From Coenobita brevimanus (taxonomy: Eukaryota > Arthropoda > Malacostraca > Decapoda > Coenobitidae): a DNA stretch of 64,000 nt. Of the stretch, positions 14,283 through 26,510 are shown in pieces; the first letter of the stretch is position 1; each line of letters opens with the position of its first letter. The translations under genes and the position numbers were made by a program. The stretch is taken from contig CM064690.1 of the NCBI GenBank assembly GCA_032717465.1, forward strand, positions 25,891,653 to 25,955,652, in the 5' to 3' direction. Below the pieces are notes generated by a model. The model was not told the origin of the DNA. It was given only the letters and a program-made list of their open reading frames with translations, and did not search any database.

Positions 14283-14300
14283 AAAGCCCTTTCATTTCGC
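13506..14300 (+). repeat. (CT)n, CCCATCC-rich, (CTA)n and (CA)n
   Basis: (CT)n 13515-13563, CCCCACTCCC-rich to 13765, (CTA)n 13857-13908, (CA)n 14224-14279. Confidence 0.9.
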
Positions 14301-14894
14301 ATTATGTTTAAAAGAAAGGAAGTTGTCAGCAAAGGGAAAGACAGAACACTGGAAAGGAAGACAGCCTGGAAGTTGATCAATTGCATGCAGGAAAGACTAA
14401 GAGTACATGCCAACTCTTGCATTAGGCAGATGGAAAAAAGAGGGACGAATGTGTGTAGGCAGACGGGTGCTACGAGCCTGTATACGTCACCGAGGAGGGC
14501 TGGACAGGGTGCGAACATGTGAGACCAAACATAATTTCGTTACGAGCATTACCCCCTTTCGCCCCCTCCCCCTCTCTCCAAACATGCCCCCCCCCACTAT
14601 CCTCACCCCACCTCCCCCACTCACCCCTTCTCTCATATGCCTCCCCCGTCCCCTCTCCCTCTTACCCCACTCTCCAAACAATTCTCCCCACCATTCTCAC
14701 CTCCCCCCACTCACCCTTTCTCTCACATGACCTCCCTGTCCCGTCCATTTCCCCACCCTGCCTCCCCTCTCCTACTTCACCCTTCACTCACCCCACTCAC
14801 TCCTTCTCTCACATGCCTACCCACTGTCCCCTCACCCTCCCCACTGTGCCTCCCCTCCCCTACTTCACTCCTCACTCACCCCTCTTCCCCACAG
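14301..14894 (+). other. Mixed sequence, then C/T-rich CTCACCCC units
   Basis: 14300-14560 is unique-looking without a recognised domain; 14570-14890 is CCCCACTCACCCCTTCTCTC-type repeat ending in an acceptor-like CCCCACAG. Confidence 0.7.
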
Positions 14895-14945
14895 ACCCAG
14901 ACAATAGATGGCAGGGTTCACCTAAGTGACGTCAGGTTCAGCTCT
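14895..14945 (+). pseudogene. Partial duplicate of Beat exon A (possible former or alternative exon)
   Basis: Preceded by a pyrimidine tract and CCCCACAG, like exon A. The frame reads TQTIDGRVHLSDVRFSS against NHTTDGKVHLSNVQLAS in exon A. Of the first 17 codons, about six differ only in the third base and most others give similar residues. Similarity stops after about 51 nt, where exon A goes on to its SGRYKC stretch but this copy turns into CT-rich DNA. A GT (GTCAG|GTTCAG, 14935) could serve as a weak donor. It lacks the cysteine, so it cannot replace exon A as it stands. It is most simply a truncated exon copy. Confidence 0.6.
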
Positions 14946-16016
14946 CTTTGTTTATGTACTCCCCTTCCCCCATCCTCCCTCTTCCCCCTCTCCCCTCCCC
15001 ACTCCCACTCCCTGCACCACTCTTACGTCTCCCACCTTCCCTACCCTCCCACACTTTTCTTCCTCCGCCCCCATTCACTTGTTCTTTTTCCTTCTCACTG
15101 CCCACAATCACTCTCTTCTTCCTCTACTCCTATTTAACATCTTTTCTTCCTCCATCCCCACAATCACTCTTTCCTTCCTCCACTTATCCACTGTTTTCTT
15201 CCCCTAACCCCAATCAATGACTCCCGGACGATAACTTTCTTTTCACCTGTCCCCACTAACTCCCCTCCTTAACTCCCGCTCAGTCACCTGACTTTCCTTA
15301 ACCCCATTCACTCCCCTCCTCGCCTACCCTCACTCACGCCCCTCCTCCCCTACCCCCACTCACGCCCCTCCTCCCCTACCCCCACTCACTCCCCTCCTCC
15401 CCTACTCCCACTCATTCCCCTCCTCCCGTATCCCCACTCAATCACTTTACTTCCCCATCCCAATTCACTGTTTTCTTCCCCAACATCCAGCTAGTCACAT
15501 TCCTTGCTCTACACCCATTATGAATCACTTTCCTTCACCCATTAATCTGCTCTTTTCTTCCCACACCCCCACTCTTTTCTTCCCACACCTCTACTCTTTT
15601 CTTCCCACACCTCCACTCTTTTCTTCCCACACCCCCACTCTGTTCTTCCACACCTCCACTCTTTTCTTCCACACCCCCACACTTTTTTCCCACACTTCCA
15701 CTCTTTTCTTCCACACCCCCACACTTTCTTCCCACACCCTCACTCTTTTCTTCCCACACCTCTACTCTTTTCTTCCCACACCCTCACTCTTTTCTTCCCA
15801 CACCCTCACTCTTTTCTTCCCACACCCTCACTCTTTTCTTCCCACACACTCACTCTTTTCTTCCCACACCTTCACTCTTTCCTTCCACACCCCCATTCTT
15901 TTCTCCCCACACCACTCTTTTCTTCCCACACCACTCTTTTCTTCCCACACTTTTCTCCCACACCCCCACTCTCTTCTTCCCACACCCCTACTCATCCCCT
16001 CTCTTCTTCTCCACAG
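14946..16016 (+). repeat. C/T-rich minisatellites between the exon copy and exon A
   Basis: 15300-15420: CACTCCCCTCCTCCCCTACC units. 15540-15990: about 22 units of CACTCTTTTCTTCCCACACC. The last units form the polypyrimidine tract of exon A. Confidence 0.92.
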
Positions 16017-16149
16017 AACCACACCACAGATGGCAAGGTCCACCTGAGCAACGTACAGCTGGCCTCGTCTGGAAGGTACAAGTGTGAGGTCATACTCGAG
16101 AGCCCAGCCTTCCTAACTGCAGACTCCTCCTCGAACATGACCGTCGTAG
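16017..16149 (+). CDS. beat: Beat-like internal exon A: C-terminal half of Ig domain 1
   Basis: 133 nt, read in phase 0 from AAC, leaving one base for the next exon. It is preceded by a strong polypyrimidine tract and CACAG at 16012-16016 and followed by GTAAGT at 16150. It encodes 44 residues starting NHTTDGKVHLSNV and including SGRYKCEV, the typical F-strand around the second cysteine of an Ig domain, then a stretch like the insect Beat sequence between Ig1 and Ig2 (SPAFLTADSSSNMTVV). Potential N-glycosylation sites are NHT and NMT. The donor runs straight into a 21-bp minisatellite, so the first intron bases are repeat units. A partial copy of this exon lies at 14895. The match to the family is by recognition of the protein sequence, not by a search. 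Confidence 0.88.
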
Positions 16150-16960
16150 GTAAGTTAGGGGCAGTTACAGTGAAGTTAGGGGAAGTTACAGTGAAGTCAG
16201 GGGCAGTTACTGTGAAGTTAGGGACAGTTATAGTGGTTAGGGGAAGTCACAGTGAAGTTATGTGCAGTTAGAGTGAAGTTAGGGAGAAGTTACAATGAAG
16301 TTAGGGAAAGTTACGGTGAAGTTAGGGGCAGTTGCAGTGAAGTTTTGGCAGCTAGTGAAGTTAGGGGCAGTTACAGTGAAGTTAGGGGCAGTTGCAGTGA
16401 AGTTTTGGCAGCTAGTGAAGTTAGGGGCAGTTACAGTGAAGTTAGGGGAAGTTACAGTGAAGTCAGGGGCAGTTACAGTGAAGTTAGGGCAGTTAGTGAA
16501 GTTAGGGACAGTTACAGTGAAGCTGGGGGAAGTTAGTGAAGTTGGGGAAGTTACAGTGAAGTTAGGGCAGTTACAGTGAAGTTAGGGTCAGTTACAGTGA
16601 AGTAAGAGGTAGTTGGTGAAATTAGGAATAGTTACAGTGAAGTTAGGGGTTGTTACAGTGACGTTAGGGGAAGTCACACTGAAGTTAGGGGCAGTTACAA
16701 TGACGTTAGGGACAGTTACAGTGAAGTTAGGGGAAGTTAGTGGCAGTTAGTGAAGTTAGGGGTAGTTACAGTGAAGTTAGGCGAAGTTACAGTGAAGTCA
16801 GTGAAGTTATAATGGTTAGGGGAAGTTAGTGAAGTTAGGGGCAGTTACAGTGAAGTTAGGCGAAGTTACAGTGAAGCTAGGGACAGTTACAGTGAAGTTA
16901 GGACGGGTTACTTTGAGTTAGGATAAGTTAAGGTCTTGTGTGTAATCATAACTAAGAGGC
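16150..16960 (+). repeat. 21-bp G-rich minisatellite at the start of an intron of the Beat-like gene
   Basis: About 38 imperfect units close to AGTTAGGGGCAGTTACAGTGA, with shortened (about 12-bp and 18-bp) variants. It begins at the donor itself: the donor bases GTAAGTTAGGGGCAG are the first unit. It gives false open frames on the + strand. Confidence 0.92.
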
Positions 16961-17422
16961 CATCCTTCCTAACTTAAGGTATGGGAAGGTATGGTAACTT
17001 AGGATTGTGAGAAAAGGTCTTGTGGTTTCTGTGAAGTTATTACACACGCCTCCTCTATTACTGATGTCGTCGGTGAGTTAGAGAAAGTTAGAGATAGATG
17101 AAAGTTAGGGAGAGTTAGATGATTGTCTGGGGTGAGCTAGGGAAAGTTAGGACGGGGGCAGGAGCAGTTTAAGCTGCCGTAAGTAAAGGAAAGGTTATTT
17201 ATGGATAGTTAGACTGTGATACGTTATTGAGAAGTTAGGGCAGCTTAAGAATTATTGTCTGGTTATAACTATGGCTATCCTTCTTAACTGCAGACCCTTC
17301 TCTCTCTCTCTCTCTCTCTGCGACTTACAAGGGGTGGGAGGGAGACAGAAACAGGAACAAGATTACATTAAGAAATTATTAAGAAGTTGGGTTAATTTAT
17401 AATTCTGTGTGAGGTTATAAAT

Positions 17423-17469
<47 letters not shown>

Positions 17470-17539
17470 CTATACCTAAATAATTCACAATAATACACGA
17501 AAATGCTAACTTTCTTTTTTTTATCTCCCTTTTTTTTAG
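16961..17539 (+). other. Intron remainder before exon B
   Basis: Degenerate GTTAGGG-containing sequence fading out to about 17250, (CT)n at 17300-17319, and (GA)n at 17428-17466. No exon seen. Confidence 0.7.
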
Positions 17540-17673
17540 AGATACCAGAAGACAAGCCTACAATCACCGGCACTCAGCATCAGTATCGCATAGGTGACAC
17601 GGTTCAACTTAATTGCAGCTCACCTAGGTCATTCCCGCCCGCTGACCTCGCCTGGTTCATCAACGAAGAGAGG
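17540..17673 (+). CDS. beat: Beat-like internal exon B: N-terminal half of Ig domain 2
   Basis: 134 nt. The acceptor is a T-rich tract ending TTTAG at 17535-17539 and the donor is GTAAGT at 17674. The first two bases complete a GAG codon with the last base of exon A. The reading is EIPEDKPTITG, then YRIGDTVQLNCSS and ADLAWFINEER. The Ig2 hallmarks are visible: the B-strand cysteine in LNC, then the C-strand tryptophan in LAWFIN. The P-x-I-x-G-x-x-x-x-Y-R-x-G-D pattern is the classic start of Beat Ig2. NCS is a potential N-glycosylation site. It ends in phase 0, matching exon C. Confidence 0.92.
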
Positions 17674-18326
17674 GTAAGTGGCTCGTTAAGTGGTTCTCAG
17701 TGGTGGTTGGGTCGTTAACTTGCCCCTTAATGGTTGGAGCAGATCTAGTATTCTATTCCACATGCATCCACCGACTCAAAACGCTCCTCCACACAACAAC
17801 CCATATCCACCCATCCACCCAAAAACTCGCTTCCACCCATCCATCCACTCAAACCTCCACCCTTCCATCCATCCATCCACCAGTCCACCCAAACGTTCAC
17901 TCATCCACCCTTCTATCCACCCATGCCTCCACCCATCCATCCACTCAAACCTCTACCCATCCATCCTTCCATCCACTCAAATCTTCACCCATCCACCCTT
18001 CCATCCACCCAAACCTCAACCCATCCACCCTTCTATCCATCCAAACCTCCACCCATTCACCCACCCAAACCTCCATCCATCCACCCAAACCTCTATCCAT
18101 CCACCCTTCCATTCACCCAAATCTCCATCCATCCACCCTTCCATCCACCCAAACCTCCATTCATCCATCCTTCCATCCACCCAAGTTTCCACTCATCCAC
18201 CCTTCCATCCACCCAAACTTCCATCCACCAAAACCTCCACCCATCCACCTCCACCCATCCAATACACCACTCATGGGTGTTGACTTAAGATGCACTGAGA
18301 TACACATTCGCCACACAATACACCCT

Positions 18327-18369
<43 letters not shown>

Positions 18370-18430
18370 CACTTTACAAACCTGATTTAGCCTCACCGCA
18401 TTTTGACCTGCAGGACTTAGCAATGGCAAA

Positions 18431-18487
<57 letters not shown>

Positions 18488-18560
18488 ACACACACACAAA
18501 CACACACACCACACACACATACATATACACACACACACACCTACGCCCCTTCCACACACA
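17674..18560 (+). repeat. CCATCCACCC minisatellite, (GA)n and (CA)n in the large intron
   Basis: 17790-18270 is a degenerate array built from CCATCCACCCAAACCTCCA units, followed by (GA)n at 18330-18365 and (CA)n with interruptions at 18432-18540. Long frames here read as THPSIHP repeats and are not genes. Confidence 0.9.
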
Positions 18561-19009
18561 CCCACGCACCCCCACAAAAAAAGAAAATATCCACTTCACA
18601 ACCCTGATTTAACAAGGCCACAGCGCCACTCACCTCTAGGGAGAACAGAACAAGCCACCTGAACATAATCTGGAAATAACAGCAGAACAGCACATCCCCA
18701 AGAGACAAAAAAAAAAAAAAAAGAAAAAAGAAAAATCTAGCCCCACTAAAAACATGAACTCTGGTATTTCACATATTCCTGAAAGCCTCGAGAGAGAGAG
18801 AGAGAGAGAGAGAGAAGTATCAAATCACACTCAGTTAATCCGCTGCCGTCACCTTTAAATCCTTCGCCAACCAACAACGACTGATGTGTACTGAGGTAAA
18901 CATTACTCCCAGGCACACGATGAACCCATACACATAATGGATTATATCTACCTATGGGTAACTGTCTATCTATCTACCTATTTCTCTAAACATTCATAGC
19001 TACAATCAC

Positions 19010-19079
<70 letters not shown>

Positions 19080-19781
19080 GGCAGAGTAAATGAACACCAT
19101 CCATCCATCCAAACATGATCCTATCCTGTACTGTTGCATCAGAAGTGTAAATGCCCCGGATCTAGGCTACTTAGTCCAAGCATACAGGGAAAGGGTGACC
19201 AGTCAGTCCTCCCCGAGCGGCATTCTATGAGCCACTATCTCCAAACATAACTCTAATCAACCCTTATGAGCTACTTTTCATTTTCCTTTTTTTTTTTTGG
19301 GGGGGGGATGCTTAACCCAAAACACCTCCAGGCACCTATTAATCGGTTATATGGTTACTTCCCATCGTAATTAGTTTCACGGAGTACAAGCAACTAATTT
19401 GTCATTCAATGTAGAGTCACCCGCAGGTAGTACTTCACCAAATGAGTGGATGGTGTCAACCCCAACCTACTGCCGGAACCAGGACACACCAATTCTCAAT
19501 CTACATAATTTTTCGGAATCCAGAGGGAGAGAACCATCAAAATTTTTGGTTCCAGAGCCACAGTAACTCACATATTACTTCCCCTGTCAGTGCCAATTAT
19601 TATTATATTATTTTTTTTTTAATGCAAGGAAGAAGGAACCAAAGGCCAGAAACCCGCAAAAACGTTCCCTCCAAGAAAAAACAAAAACAAGATAACAGAG
19701 ACCCCAACTGCAGATCCGTGGTAAAAAAAAAAAAAAAAAAAAAAAAATTATTCCACAACTGAGTCAAGTTTGGTCTACAAC

Positions 19782-19812
<31 letters not shown>

Positions 19813-20017
19813 CACGAGGAAAAAAAAAAATCCATTATATAACCCTGATGTATACTATGCCCCCTCGCCATTATTTATATATCCGGGTCGTGCAGGGGAG
19901 ATTATCATTTTCTTCACTGATATTTTTCCGCTCGGCCTCTTCCTCTTGCATATTTGGGAGGCGGCCTGGCAACCTCTTAACTCCTGCTACCTATGTTCTT
20001 CTTTACTTTACGCATAT

Positions 20018-20054
<37 letters not shown>

Positions 20055-20110
20055 GCTTTATTTCTTACTTTCCTCTATTTCCACCAACTTGCCATGTTCC
20101 ATTCAACTAC
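18561..20110 (+). other. Intron: mixed sequence with microsatellites
   Basis: (A)n at 18710-18730, (GA)n at 18790-18815, (CA)n at 19011-19078, poly(A) at 19723-19747, and (CT)n at 19782-19808 and 20022-20051. One dispersed repeat at 19622-19690 is shared with 43924-43985. No exon recognised. Confidence 0.7.
19622..19690 (+). repeat. Dispersed repeat shared with 43924-43985
   Basis: The core CAAGGAAGAAGGAACCAAAG and the next ten bases (GCCAGA plus related) are identical at 19626 and 43929, followed by matching ACCCGCAA-type sequence and an A-rich end. Both copies are preceded by poly(T). Two copies in 64 kb in like context suggest a short retroposon fragment. Confidence 0.7.
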
Positions 20111-20114
20111 TTCC

Positions 20115-20348
20115 TGACAAACCTCTCTCTCTCTCTCTCTCTCTCTCTTCTATTTCTATCTACCATCTACTCCTCCCCTCTTTTCTGTCGATCCTATTTA
20201 CCACATAATTAATCTCCTTCCCCTCCCACACCCATCCCCCATCCTCCCCTCATCTCCCCTTCCTCCCTCTCGCCTCCCACTCCAGTTCTCCCTCCCTCTC
20301 CTCTCCCTTTTCTGCCCTTCCCTATGTCTCTCCTCCTCTCCTCACTTT

Positions 20349-20392
<44 letters not shown>

Positions 20393-20918
20393 TTTATGTC
20401 CTTCCTTTCCACTTTCCTCCTCGCTTCTCTTCTCTTCCCCTCCGTTTTAATTCCTTTCCTTCCTTCCTTCTCTTTCCCCTCTCCCGTGGCCCACTCACTC
20501 TACATACCTTCCCCTCCCTTCCTCATTTTCCCCTCTTCCTTCCCTTTCACCTTCCTCCCTTATTCCCTCAAGTCTCACCTCCTCTCTCTCCTTCTTCCCC
20601 TTCCTCCTTCCCATTTTCTTCAGTTCTTTGTCGTTACTCCTCCTATTCCTTCTTCCTTCACTACCTCCCTGTCTTCCTTCCTCTTCTCCTACCCAGTATA
20701 TTTCCTCTTTTCCTCACTTCCTCCTTTCGTCTTATCGTCTGTTCTTCTTTATCCCTTTTTTCTCTCGTTCATTTTTCTTCCTTCTATCACTTCCCTTTCC
20801 TCCTCTTTCTTCTCCTCCCTCCCCTCTTTCAACTTTCTCCTGCCCCTTCCTCCCTCCCTTCGTCCCTCCCTCTCTATGTAACTCTCTTCTTACCCCTATT
20901 CCTCCTCCTTCCCCCCCT

Positions 20919-20952
<34 letters not shown>

Positions 20953-21420
20953 GCAATATTGGCCCCAGCTTGGAAAACAGACGACATGCACTTCCTCTTT
21001 GCCTTCCACTTCCTCTTCTTTTTCTCCTTCCTCTTCCCCTTTCTCTTCCTCTTCTTTTTCCTCCACATTCCTCATTCTTTTCTTCGTCTTCCTCTTCTTT
21101 TTCTCCTTTCTCTTTTCCTTTTTTTTTCTTCATTCTTCCTTGTTCCATTCCTCTTCTTCCTATTCTTCTTCCTCCCCTCACCGCCCATTTTAAGAGTATT
21201 TTTCTTCTTTCTATTCCTTCCTCTTCCTCTTCCAGCTTCCTTTTCCTCCATCAGTTCCTCTTATTCTTCCTCTTCTTTCCCTTTCTCATCTACATCCTTC
21301 CTCTTCCTCTTATTTTTGCTTTCCCCCCTTCTTCCTGTTCCTCTTAATGTTCACTTCTTTCCCTTCCTCTTGTCCTTCTTTTTTTCTTTTTTCCTCATCC
21401 ACTGTTCCTCTTGGTCAACC
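20115..21420 (+). repeat. Polypyrimidine tract (CT/CTT/CCT-rich), about 1.3 kb
   Basis: Nearly pure C and T on the + strand with embedded (CT)n at 20122-20149, 20352-20387 and 20922-20950. Apparent frames are S, L, F, P runs. Confidence 0.9.
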
Positions 21421-21995
21421 CACCCACATAATACATTTACGCACACGCTTCCTAGTCCACACAAGTAGACGCCATAATACGCACATGAATAAAACGCATA
21501 TGACGGTAAAGCTTTAAAGTTTTTCTCTCTCTTACTTTATTTTCTTTTTATTATTTTTCTTTTTGCACTAACAGAGACGACAAGTTCAGTGCGTGTCCCT
21601 AACTGTGTAACTCACTCACTCATTCACTCGCTCGCTCACTCACTCAATCACTGAATCATGGAAAGTTTTTGAAGGATGAAATATGGCAAGCTGCAACCGT
21701 AGAATTTTATAAGCACCACACATGCCTTCCTGCCGCACTCAAAGGGGTGTCTGGGGTGCGTCTTAGGTGCTTTAAGTGTGTATCTAGGGTGTGTCTGTGG
21801 TGCGTATCCAAAGACAAGAAGGACAGGTTTTGGGTGAGATGGGGTGGTGAATACGGATCCACTTAGTTTGGTTAAAATGGGATCAAGTGTCTCTGAAAAT
21901 ACGAGCACACTAAAACTCTGTCCCTTCGCCACACACTTCCTTGTTTGTAGGATCTAAAAAAAAATATATGAAAACAAACAGTAATTCTTCTGTTT
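21421..21995 (+). other. Mixed unique-looking intron sequence
   Basis: No simple repeats except CACTCACT-type runs at 21611-21655. Short degenerate GGTGTGTCT motifs at 21745-21800. Frames of 65 and 94 codons here carry no recognisable domain. Confidence 0.5.
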
Positions 21996-22760
21996 GGAAT
22001 TTTCTGTACGCCATCTTTACCACTCATCTCAGTCTTTACTTCCTTCCCTTCGCCTCTTCACATCTTTAAACCCTTCTCTTCTTCTTCTCTCAGCATCATT
22101 CCCTCCTCACATCTCTTCCTCCTTCTTGCTTTATTATCCTCTCCTTTCACTCATAGAAAAGATACCACAGTCTTGTTTTAGAAAGGATCATCACGTGCTT
22201 TGCTGTTTGCCTTCTCTTGTAATCCTCTCTATTTTCTCTGTTCCTTCCTTCCCATCCTGTCCTCCATCCTTCTCTTCTTCCTTCATTCTTCCATCTTATC
22301 GTTCCATCCCTCCTCTCCTCCCTCCCTCCTTCCTTCTGGTCTCTCTCCATCCTTCCCTCTTTCCTTTCTCTCTTCATTCTTCCCTATCGTTCCACTCTCT
22401 CCTCCCTTCCTCCCTCCTCCCTTCTTGTCTTCCTTCATCCTTCCTCCTTTCCTTGTTTTCTTCCTTCATTCTTCCCTCTTAACGTTTCATTCTCCACTCG
22501 TCCCTTCCTCTTTCCTTCCTTCATCCTTCTCTCTTTCCTTCCATTCTCCTCTCCTCCTTCCCTCTTTCCTTTCCCATCCCGCCATTCTCCCCTCCTTTCT
22601 AGTTCTCTTCTGGTCATTCTCTCATTTATTCCCTTCTCTTTTCCCTCTCTTCCATTCCTGTTCTCATTTCCCCTCTTCCCTTGACATACATCTTTCCTTT
22701 ACATATTCTCTCTCTCTCTCTTTCTCTCCCTCTCTCTCTCTCGCTTCATAAGCTCCGCTC
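21996..22760 (+). repeat. Polypyrimidine tract, about 0.75 kb
   Basis: CCTTCCTT/CTCC-rich DNA ending in (CT)n at 22709-22742. Confidence 0.9.
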
Positions 22761-22789
22761 ACCCCGCAATCTGTTAAGTTACGTGGGTA

Positions 22790-22949
22790 TATTGAGAGAG
22801 AGAGAGAGAGAGAGAGCATAATCCCATCCATATAAAACGCACACTCTCTCTTTTCCGTACACGCAGACAATAAACACACACGCACACAAAGCCGCCTGCC
22901 TATGCAATAAAATAAAAGCTTAAAGATAAAACTTAAGCCCCATGTAGGT

Positions 22950-22992
<43 letters not shown>

Positions 22993-22997
22993 GCACA

Positions 22998-23077
<80 letters not shown>

Positions 23078-23136
23078 CATACATACAAACAAAAGCATCA
23101 TCACACAAAACGCACCCACACCCATGCATGCCCCCT

Positions 23137-23199
<63 letters not shown>

Positions 23200-23465
23200 A
23201 AAACAACTCTCGCACACGGACAAATGCATTTATGTACAATATACACACATCCACACACATTTATATATACACATCATGCACAAACTCTCTCTCTCTCTCT
23301 CTCATATACATTTTCATACATACTGGAATAATTATGGAAAAATATACAAACACACACATTTATACATACACAACATACACAAACTCTCTCTCTTTCTCTG
23401 TCTGTCTGTCTGTCTCTGTCTCTCTCTCTCTCGCTATCGTAACACACACACACACACACTCTAAT
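22790..23465 (+). repeat. Cluster of dinucleotide repeats (GA, CA, TA, CT)
   Basis: (GA)n 22794-22816, (CA)n with CG interruptions 22952-23047, (TA)n 23047-23070, (CA)n 23139-23197, (CT)n 23286-23303 and 23421-23433. Protein frames are CV, TH and YI runs. Confidence 0.95.
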
Positions 23466-23890
23466 CCTTGCATTCTGTTTTCTTCTCTGTTCAAACTTTC
23501 CCTCTTTTTCGTCTTCCCCTCCTCCCCTTCATTCCTCTCCTCTCTTCTCTACTTTCTTCTCCCTTATTTTCCTCTCCTCTCCTCTCTTCTTTCTTCTCCC
23601 TTACTTTCCTATCCTCTTCTCTTTTCCTCCTCTCCTCTCTTGTCCTCTCCTTCTCCTCTTCTCCCCTATATTCCTCTCCTCTCCTCTCATCCCTTCTCTT
23701 CTCTCTTCTCCCCTATTCTTCTCTCCTCATTCTTCCTTCCTCTTAAACGCAAGATGAAGAAGCTAGATAGGGTACTCAAAGAAACAAAGGCGTCACAGCC
23801 AAACTCTGACCCTGACTCGTGACCTCTGACCTTGACCCCTGACCTTAACCTCTAACCTTGATCCCTGACATTGACCTCTGACCGATCGGC
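23466..23890 (+). repeat. Pyrimidine tract followed by TGACCTTGACC direct repeats
   Basis: 23470-23750 is CTCCTCTCCT-rich. 23806-23885 holds about seven copies of a TGACCYYTGACCTTGACC-like motif. The motif contains TGACCTTGACC, which resembles a direct-repeat nuclear receptor half site, but the array looks like a minisatellite. Confidence 0.8.
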
Positions 23891-24007
23891 ACCAAAATCG
23901 GGTCACTTCGTCTCACCCTGACAAACAATGCATAGGTCAGTTTTAATCCCTATCAGATCAAGCATTCACGAGATATCACAGCGTCCTCACCCTTGACCTT
24001 ATCGCGT

Positions 24008-24222
24008 GATTCGTATTCTCGTCGGGTGAGAAGGCTCCCTAGCACCTCTTCCTTAGCGATTTATTTCTGGTTATGGCTGGTTAATATCCTTTTGTATACT
24101 ACTCACGGAGAGGACGGCGACATCAGAAGGATTTATGTAGCACAGGGGAGGACAGTAACAGGTAATAAGCAAAATAAATCGCTTAGGAAATGGTGTTACG
24201 GAGTTTTCTTACCTGGCACTTG
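24008..24222. repeat. Palindromic dispersed element (family C), full-length copy
   Basis: Imperfect terminal inverted arms of about 45 bp. The left arm contains CTCCCTAGCACCTCTTCCTT then AGCGATTTATT; the right arm contains AATAAATCGCTTAGGAAATG then GTGTTACGGAG. The inner part is about 120 bp and unrelated. Other copies are at 45253-45468 and, weaker, 34497-34625. It looks like a foldback or MITE-type element. No clear target-site duplication was identified. Confidence 0.8.
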
Positions 24223-24349
24223 ACTTCTACTCGATCTACATTAAAATCGACCAATATTTAAAATATATATAAAGGTTTTGACACAGAGTTTGACCCAATT
24301 ACGATCCACACCAGTGCAGGAGATATTTTACATACATACAGGATATACA

Positions 24350-25035
<686 letters not shown>

Positions 25036-25076
25036 TAAATATGGAGACACAGAATGAAATAAATGAAGAGGTAAAA

Positions 25077-25118
<42 letters not shown>

Positions 25119-25148
25119 AACATTGAGCTTAAAGTGAAAACAACATGG

Positions 25149-25183
<35 letters not shown>

Positions 25184-25615
25184 GGAGGGAATGGATCAGA
25201 GAACAGGCAGACAGGCAGAGGCAGGCAGGCAGGCAGGGAGGAAGGTAGGTCGGTTGGAAGATATGGATAAGTAGGTAGGTAGGTAGATAGACAGGCAGGT
25301 AAGTAGACAGGTAGGCAGGCAGGGAAAACGGGCAAGTATATTGGTAAGTAGGTAAGTAGGTAGACACGTAAGTAGGTAGGCAGGTAGGTAGGTAGAAGTG
25401 TAGGTAGTCAGCAAAGTAGAATAGCAGGCAGACAAAGACAGAGAAACAGGCAGACTGAGATGACTGTTTGAGGTAGGCAGAGAGAGAGGCAGACAGACAG
25501 AAATGCATAGAAACTGACAGGTAGAGAGGCAGAGTTTCAGGCAGACAAATAGACAGGCAGACAGGCAGAAAGGCAGACAGACAGGCAGGCATATTGTGAG
25601 AGCCACCTGCCCTGA
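25036..25615 (+). repeat. (AC)n, (GT)n and GGCA/GGTA tetranucleotide region
   Basis: (AC)n 25081-25113, (GT)n 25150-25180, then about 400 bp of GGCAGACA/GTAGGTAG tetranucleotide repeats. Confidence 0.9.
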
Positions 25616-26160
25616 TCGACACTACCCCTCCCCCCCCTTGCAGCGTGAATACAGCTCCCCAATACCTCCCCCCCTAGATATTCTCCCCTGTCCTCCCCTA
25701 GATATTCTCCCCTGTCCTCCCCTAGATATTCTCCCCTGTCCTCCCCTAGATATTCTCCCCTGTCCTCCCCTAGATATTCTCCCCTGTCCTCCCCATCACA
25801 TCCCTCCCTTCAATACCCCTCCGCAGTCTGGGTATGGTGAGTTGGGACGACAGTGGGATTTATGAGGGAGACAAAGGGATTTATGGGGAGGGAGATAGTG
25901 GGATTTATGAGGGAGGGAGACAGTGGGATTTATGAGGGAGACAAGGGGATTTATGGGGAGGGAGACAGTGGGATTCATGAAGGAGGGAGACAGTGGGATT
26001 TACGGGGAGGAAATGGGTGGGGGAGAGATGTATGGAGAAAGGGAGGGGGAAGGGGAGATTAGTAGCCTATTTACGACCCCCCTCCCCCCCAGTCAAGCCC
26101 CCCATTTGAAATTCTGGATTTTTTCAATATATTTACACCATGCAGTGGAGAGGGAGTGAT
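25616..26160 (+). repeat. Two adjacent minisatellites
   Basis: 25671-25795: five units of 24 bp, CTAGATATTCTCCCCTGTCC plus TCCC. 25850-26010: about 34-bp units of GTGGGATTTATGAGGGAGGG type. Confidence 0.9.
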
Positions 26161-26460
26161 GGAGGACGTGAGTGTGGGGTTGGGATTTGTGACGGGGAGT
26201 AGGCAGGATAGATGGAAAGGGGGGAGTTATAGGGAGAGGGGATTAATGAGGAGGGAGGATTTATAGGGAGAAAGGATTAATGGGGAGGGAGGATAGATGT
26301 AGAGGGTGGAGTCATAGGGAGAATGGATTAATGGGGAGGAAGGATAGATGGAGAGGGAAGAGTGATAGGGAGAGAGGATTAATGGGGAGGGAGGATTTAT
26401 AGGGAGGGGAGGCTTATGGGGGAAGAGGGATTTATGAGTAGGGAGAGGGATCTACGAGGA

Positions 26461-26510
<50 letters not shown>

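Noticed and set aside
16150..16960. Interstitial telomere repeat (arthropod TTAGG)
   Set aside because: TTAGG occurs once per 21-bp unit and not as tandem pentamers, so this is a minisatellite.
23806..23885. Cluster of nuclear hormone receptor sites (TGACCTTGACC)
   Set aside because: The motif repeats as a regular degenerate array in a repeat-rich intron; nothing else supports a regulatory role.
25671..25795. CRISPR-like regular repeats
   Set aside because: The repeats are directly adjacent with no variable spacers, and the genome is eukaryotic.
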